In this document: positions 23,897 through 27,445 of the stretch, piece by piece
Layout: each line of letters opens with the position of its first letter
How positions within the stretch are numbered: position 1 is the first letter of the stretch
NCBI GenBank assembly: GCA_036555105.1
Contig: DATBMA010000035.1
Location: 1 to 27,445, forward strand
Reading direction: 5' to 3'
Length of the DNA stretch: 27,445 nt
Origin: DATBMA01 sp036555105
GTDB taxonomy: Bacteria; Actinomycetota; Acidimicrobiia; Spongiisociales; ZC4RG35
The notes under the pieces: generated by a model
Databases searched by the model: none
The model's input: only the letters and a program-made list of their open reading frames with translations
What the model was told of the DNA's origin: nothing
Made by a program: the position numbers and the translations under genes

Positions 23897-24468
23897 CCCT
23901 GGTGACCGCGCCAACTGTCGAGACGGATTGGAAGGCATGGTTGCGTTTCGGTCTTCTCTCGTTCGGATCGATACTGGATGTGGCTCTGCTGGTCCTCGGA
24001 AGCGGACTCGGGGGACTGGCAGCGGCAGTCACTCTCGCCGGCCTCGACCTTGCCAACCTCGACCTCGGGATCTCCACTGGGGCCCTACTGGCGTCAGGGT
24101 TGGGCTTGGCGGTGCTGGCGGCATTCTGCTTTGGCGTGTATGGCGAGGGCCCGGTCAATCGCGGCGTCGAGGTGGAAGGGTTCCCGGAGTGGCAGGTCGC
24201 GGTGGCGCGGGCGGTCTCGGCAGTCGTGATCGGCCTGCTGATCGCCTGGGCCGCCTCCGCCCTGATGCCCTTCGCCGCCGACCTGTCGGTGGTGATGACG
24301 ACAGCAGTCGACTTCATGGCCGCGGTCGGCCGGGCCGGCTGGACCGTCGTTCCACTGCTGGGCGTCGCGGGGGCATACGCCATCCGGGGATGGGAAGCCG
24401 GTCGACGGCTCGACATCCCAGTGATCTATTTCGTCTGGGTGCTCGCCGCGATGCTGTTCATGACCTGA
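23893..24468 (+). CDS. Small polytopic membrane protein in the glc cluster, unknown function
   Basis: I do not recognise this 191-residue protein. It has about five hydrophobic segments (roughly 19-50, 60-82, 101-125, 145-163 and 173-190) with a charged loop GEGPVNRGVEVEGFPEWQ between the second and third. The GTG start overlaps the glcF stop, so it is the last gene of the cluster. By position it could anchor the GlcDEF complex, move substrate, or serve the quinone side; none of this is shown by motifs. It ends 3 nt from the convergent GNAT gene. Confidence 0.75.
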   Translation: MTLVTAPTVETDWKAWLRFGLLSFGSILDVALLVLGSGLGGLAAAVTLAGLDLANLDLGISTGALLASGLGLAVLAAFCFGVYGEGPVNRGVEVEGFPEWQVAVARAVSAVVIGLLIAWAASALMPFAADLSVVMTTAVDFMAAVGRAGWTVVPLLGVAGAYAIRGWEAGRRLDIPVIYFVWVLAAMLFMT

Positions 24469-24471
24469 TCC

Positions 24472-25320
24472 TCAGTCGATCGGCTTCTCATAGACCATCG
24501 CGGGGTGGAGCTCGAATCCCGCCGCGCCGGCGGCGTCCTCCAGCCAGCTCACCGCTGGGAGCTGGATGAACACATCCCGACTGCCAAGCTCCCCCGCCAG
24601 GCCGCGCAGCGAGTCGAAGAGGCGGTTGGCCTGGTCGGGCTCGGTGGCAAGCCACAACACGACCAACTCTTCCTCGTCGACGGCTGCCAGCACCCAACCG
24701 TCCGGTCCCTGCCAGAACGAGCCTGCGCTCGCGGCCGCGGCCAGATCGGCCGGCACCAACCTGCGCCATGACCACCCATCGGTCGGGTAGAGGCCTCGCG
24801 AGGCGCGTCCCACCTCTGATCGGGACCAGGCAGACATGGCAGCCTCCACCTCGCTTGCTGCCGCGGGCTCCAGGGGGTCGAACACCTCGGCGGCGTTGAC
24901 CGCTTCGACGGTCCCGTACCGCCATCGGGAAGTCATCCGATACCCGATGCCTTCAACCTGGCGTTGGGCCGGGAGGTTGTGCTCCTCGATCAGAAGGCGG
25001 GCGACGGCCGCTCCCTGGGATCGACCCCATTCCACCCCGTGGTCGTTGAGAAGAGTCGCCACTCCCTGGCGGCGATGGGCGGGGTCGACTCTGACCGATG
25101 CAAGCCAGAGCTCGGTGGGCGACAGCATGATTGCCCTTGCCACCGCGATCGGGCGGTCATCGGCGTCAGTCACAACCGCCACGTTGATCTCCGGTTGCTG
25201 CAGCCACTCCAGGTAGTGGTCAGGCACGTAGTCGCCCCAGCTGAACGTGCCCGTGGTGAAGAGGCGGATCTGCTCGAGGTCGTCGGGCCGACCCGGTCTG
25301 ACCCTCAGGCCTGCGCTCAC
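24472..25320 (-). CDS. GNAT family N-acetyltransferase (two GNAT-like halves)
   Basis: This 282-residue protein begins with a complete GNAT domain: LRVRPGRPDDLEQIRLF at the start and VRVDPAHRRQGVATLLNDHG (77-96), which contains the acetyl-CoA pyrophosphate loop. The second half (about 165-282) looks like a degenerate GNAT copy without the loop. The frame stays open upstream, but a GTG at 25320 overlaps the argS stop in GTGA and starts just before the conserved part. It is therefore coupled to argS. The substrate is unknown. Confidence 0.85.
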   Translation of the reverse strand: MSAGLRVRPGRPDDLEQIRLFTTGTFSWGDYVPDHYLEWLQQPEINVAVVTDADDRPIAVARAIMLSPTELWLASVRVDPAHRRQGVATLLNDHGVEWGRSQGAAVARLLIEEHNLPAQRQVEGIGYRMTSRWRYGTVEAVNAAEVFDPLEPAAASEVEAAMSAWSRSEVGRASRGLYPTDGWSWRRLVPADLAAAASAGSFWQGPDGWVLAAVDEEELVVLWLATEPDQANRLFDSLRGLAGELGSRDVFIQLPAVSWLEDAAGAAGFELHPAMVYEKPID

Positions 25321-27077
25321 ATTCGCTCCGGCACCTCGATCCCGAGCAGACCAAGCACCACCGTCAGCATCGTCAGGACGATGGTGACCAGTGACAGCCA
25401 GGAAGCCTGCAGAGCGGGGTCGCCCTCCGAAAGGATGTGGCACTCGTCGTAGAAACGGTTGAAGCTTCCAGCCAGCTCGTATGCGTAGTCGGCCATGTGG
25501 TTCGGCGCCCTGAACTCGATCGTGCGCTCCACCACCTCCGGCAGCATCAGCAGCGCGAGCATCAAGGCCCGCTCACCCGGGCGGGCAGGCGGGACGATGG
25601 GACCTGCAGCCAGGCCGGCATCCTCTGCCTTCCGCAGGATGGACCTGGTGCGAACGGCGGCGTATTGGAGGTAGGGCCCGGTGCGGCCCTCGAAAGAAGC
25701 GAACCGGTCCAAGTCGAACACGTAGTCGGAAACCCGATTGACCGAGAGGTCGCCGAACTTGAGAGCTGCCACCCCGACTTGGTGCGCGATGCGGCGGCGC
25801 TCCTCCGCCGGGTACTCCTGGGCGATGTCGGCCTCGGCCAGGCGGACGGCGGCAGCCTCCTCCACCATGTCGATCAGCTCTCCGAGGCTGACCACCCCGC
25901 CCTCGCGGGTTTTGAACGGCTTGCCGTCCTTGCCGTTCATGGTCCCGAACCGAATGTGCTCCATCAGCAACCCGGGCGGGGCCACTCCCCCCCGCCTGGC
26001 GGCCCGAAACAACTGCTCGAAGTGATCGGCCTGGCGGGCATCCACCACGTAGAGGATGAGGTCGGCCCCCAGCTCGGCCCGGAGCTCGATAGTGGCGAGG
26101 TCGGTGGTGGCGTACAGGGCGCCTCCCCGGGAGCTCTCGAGGATCAGAGGAGGCAGGTCCCGGTTGTCGCTCTCCTCATCGACTCGAATGATGAGGGCCC
26201 CCTCGCTCTTCTCGGCTATGCCGCTCGCTGTCAGCCGCTCTACCAGCGGCTCGATCCGGTCCCGCACGTCCGACTCGCCGTACCAGAGGTCGAACTCCAC
26301 CCCGAGGTCGGCGAAGTCGGTGCGCTGGCTCTCCTCCGACACCTTCTTCATGTGTTGCCAGAGGGCGAGGTAGCCGGGGCGGCCTTGTTGGAGATCGAGC
26401 GTCGCCTGCCTGGCTTTCTCGGCCCACTCCGGATCCTGCTCGGCCTTGGCCGCTGCCTCCGGGTACAACTCCTGCAGATCTTCGAGGGTCACCGGCGAGG
26501 TCTCCGGATAGGGGCCGGTGAAGGCCGGATCGAAGTAGGGGAGGTTCGGTTGCCGCCGTTCGATCTCGGCGATGACCAGACCCATCTGATAGCCCCAGTC
26601 GCCGAAGTGAGGGTCGCGGATCACACGGTCGCCGGCGAAGGCAAAGACCTTGGCCAGGGCGTCACCGATGATCGTCGCCCGCAAGTGCCCGACGTGCATT
26701 GCCTTGGCGACATTGGGACCGGCATAGTCGACCACCACTGTTTGAGATTCGGCCGGTGCCATCCCCAGGCGCTCGTCACCCAAGAGTCCGGCCACCCGAT
26801 CCGCCAGCTCCCGGTCTGTGACGGTGAGGTTGATGAACCCGGGGCCGGCCACGGTGGCCTCGGCGATGCGAGGGTCCGCTCGAAAGACATTGGCTACCTG
26901 ATCCGCCACGTCCCGGGCCGGCCGACCCGCCACCTTTGCGGCGGCGAGGGCGCCGTTGCATTGGAACTGCCCGAAGTCGGAACGCGAGGCCGGCACCACC
27001 GCTCCGAGAGCGGGGTCGAGCCCGAGTCGGGAGAACGCGCGGCCACCGAGCTCGGATAGGTCGGACAGCAGCGACAA
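25317..27077 (-). CDS. argS: Arginyl-tRNA synthetase
   Basis: This class I synthetase charges tRNA-Arg with arginine. The 586-residue protein has the N-terminal additional domain with SDFGQFQCNGAL (33-44) and the HIGH-type signature PNVAKAMHVGHLR (121-133). The Rossmann core includes DYAGPNVAKAMHVGHLRAT and GDWGYQMGL. A KMSKS-like loop is present as GKPFKTREGGVVSL, and a DALR anticodon domain follows. It starts at TTG 27077 with no Shine-Dalgarno; TATCCT ends 7 nt upstream, again pointing to leaderless translation. A coupled GNAT gene follows. It is divergent from the GTP-cyclohydrolase-like gene. Confidence 0.96.
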   Translation of the reverse strand: MSLLSDLSELGGRAFSRLGLDPALGAVVPASRSDFGQFQCNGALAAAKVAGRPARDVADQVANVFRADPRIAEATVAGPGFINLTVTDRELADRVAGLLGDERLGMAPAESQTVVVDYAGPNVAKAMHVGHLRATIIGDALAKVFAFAGDRVIRDPHFGDWGYQMGLVIAEIERRQPNLPYFDPAFTGPYPETSPVTLEDLQELYPEAAAKAEQDPEWAEKARQATLDLQQGRPGYLALWQHMKKVSEESQRTDFADLGVEFDLWYGESDVRDRIEPLVERLTASGIAEKSEGALIIRVDEESDNRDLPPLILESSRGGALYATTDLATIELRAELGADLILYVVDARQADHFEQLFRAARRGGVAPPGLLMEHIRFGTMNGKDGKPFKTREGGVVSLGELIDMVEEAAAVRLAEADIAQEYPAEERRRIAHQVGVAALKFGDLSVNRVSDYVFDLDRFASFEGRTGPYLQYAAVRTRSILRKAEDAGLAAGPIVPPARPGERALMLALLMLPEVVERTIEFRAPNHMADYAYELAGSFNRFYDECHILSEGDPALQASWLSLVTIVLTMLTVVLGLLGIEVPERM

Positions 27078-27084
27078 GAGCGAA

Positions 27085-27090
27085 AGGATA
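27085..27090 (-). promoter_or_regulatory. Putative -10 box for argS
   Basis: TATCCT is a good TANNNT match and ends 7 nt before the TTG start of argS, so the transcript may begin at the start codon. No clear -35 hexamer is seen at 16-19 nt. Confidence 0.35.
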
Positions 27091-27186
27091 GGAAGGCGGC
27101 AGCCAGCGCCCGCTTCAGCCGTCCTCCCGATCGGCCGACATTGCTTGCGAGCTCATTTCCCCGTTACGGACATAGCATTTTCGATC

Positions 27187-27445
27187 ATGGCCACCGGCCA
27201 CATCCGCCTCACCTCTCATCACGATCCCCACCTTCCCGCCCCGCCGCGGATTCAGTGGGGCGATCCTGATCCGGCCCGGCGGGGACCGGTGATCGCCACC
27301 CTCACCGATCCCGAGCGGCGCAACGCCATCGGCACTCACGGTGGCGCGTACTCGGTCTACCGGGCGATGGCGGTGGCCAGCGGGCGCCTCGACCCGTCGT
27401 TCCGGACCGATCTGACCGACACCGCCCCCACTGCCGTCATCGGTC
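27187..27445 (+). CDS. GTP cyclohydrolase II-like protein, 5' part (cut by window edge)
   Basis: An open frame from ATG 27187 runs to the edge without a stop, giving 86 residues. It opens with HIRLTSHHDPHLPAPP and continues with RRGPVIATLTDPERRNAIGTHGGAYSVYRAMAVASG and the segment LTDTAPTAVIG. This resembles the N-terminal region of the long GTP cyclohydrolase II variants (RibA-like, including those linked to uracil catabolism, URC1). The catalytic zinc site lies beyond the edge, so the call is family-level. There is no Shine-Dalgarno; TAGCAT (27173-27178) ends 8 nt before the ATG. Confidence 0.65.
   Translation, partial: MATGHIRLTSHHDPHLPAPPRIQWGDPDPARRGPVIATLTDPERRNAIGTHGGAYSVYRAMAVASGRLDPSFRTDLTDTAPTAVIG

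Noticed and set aside
25321..25443. Upstream extension of the GNAT gene into argS
   Set aside because: The GNAT homology begins just after the GTG at 25320, which overlaps the argS stop in GTGA.
25437..27059. Long plus-strand ORF of 540 codons
   Set aside because: It is the antisense shadow of argS; the composition is His/Gly/Leu-rich with no family match, and argS has clear motifs.

Overview
The window is GC-rich chromosomal DNA that looks like core genome of a high-GC actinobacterium. A lineage near Acidimicrobiia is my inference, not something read directly. The support is a GlnR-like operator at glnA, an actinobacterial-type Bax-inhibitor-1 protein, an Eis-type acetyltransferase, many 4-nt start/stop overlaps, and several starts with no Shine-Dalgarno but a TANNNT box 6-9 nt upstream. 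I saw no tRNA, rRNA, CRISPR array or insertion sequence.

Layout. Positions 1-4989 hold purB with a BI-1 membrane protein gene (minus), an AlkX/YcaQ DNA glycosylase gene (plus), and a DUF2652-SRPBCC gene translationally coupled to purE. Positions 4986-7513 hold purD and purA, giving a purA-purD-purE-DUF2652 operon read leftward; with purB, four purine-pathway genes are present. Positions 7550-8015 are a small cassette with a four-helix-bundle protein gene between inverted GTAC-rich repeats. Next come a perfect 19-bp palindrome, four 11-bp-phased GlnR-type half-sites, and glnA (8139-9563), followed by a strong hairpin. Positions 9612-11207 encode an NQR2/RnfD/UnbU-type membrane protein with an added extracytoplasmic domain.

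The highlight is 11241-12166. A small CMD/AhpD-like protein gene is followed by an AhpD-like peroxidase gene interrupted by one in-frame UGA. That UGA lies exactly where the second (peroxidatic) Cys of the CxxC motif should be. Ten nucleotides after it is a 7-bp stem capped by a GGUC tetraloop, at almost the same spacing as the SECIS of E. coli fdhF. I read the two apparent ORFs as one 204-residue selenoprotein (Sec82).

Positions 12186-16602 hold a FAD-dependent oxidoreductase, an Eis-like N-acetyltransferase coupled to a membrane-anchored protein, a divergent single-pass membrane protein with a recognisable promoter, and a stand-alone NifU N-terminal domain protein. Positions 16623-24468 form a rightward cluster: hyuA-hyuB (hydantoinase/oxoprolinase subunits), glcD-glcE-glcF (glycolate/D-lactate oxidase) and a small membrane protein, mostly overlapping by 1-4 nt. 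Positions 24472-27077 hold argS with a coupled GNAT gene (minus). The right edge starts a GTP cyclohydrolase II-like gene (plus) that runs out of the window.
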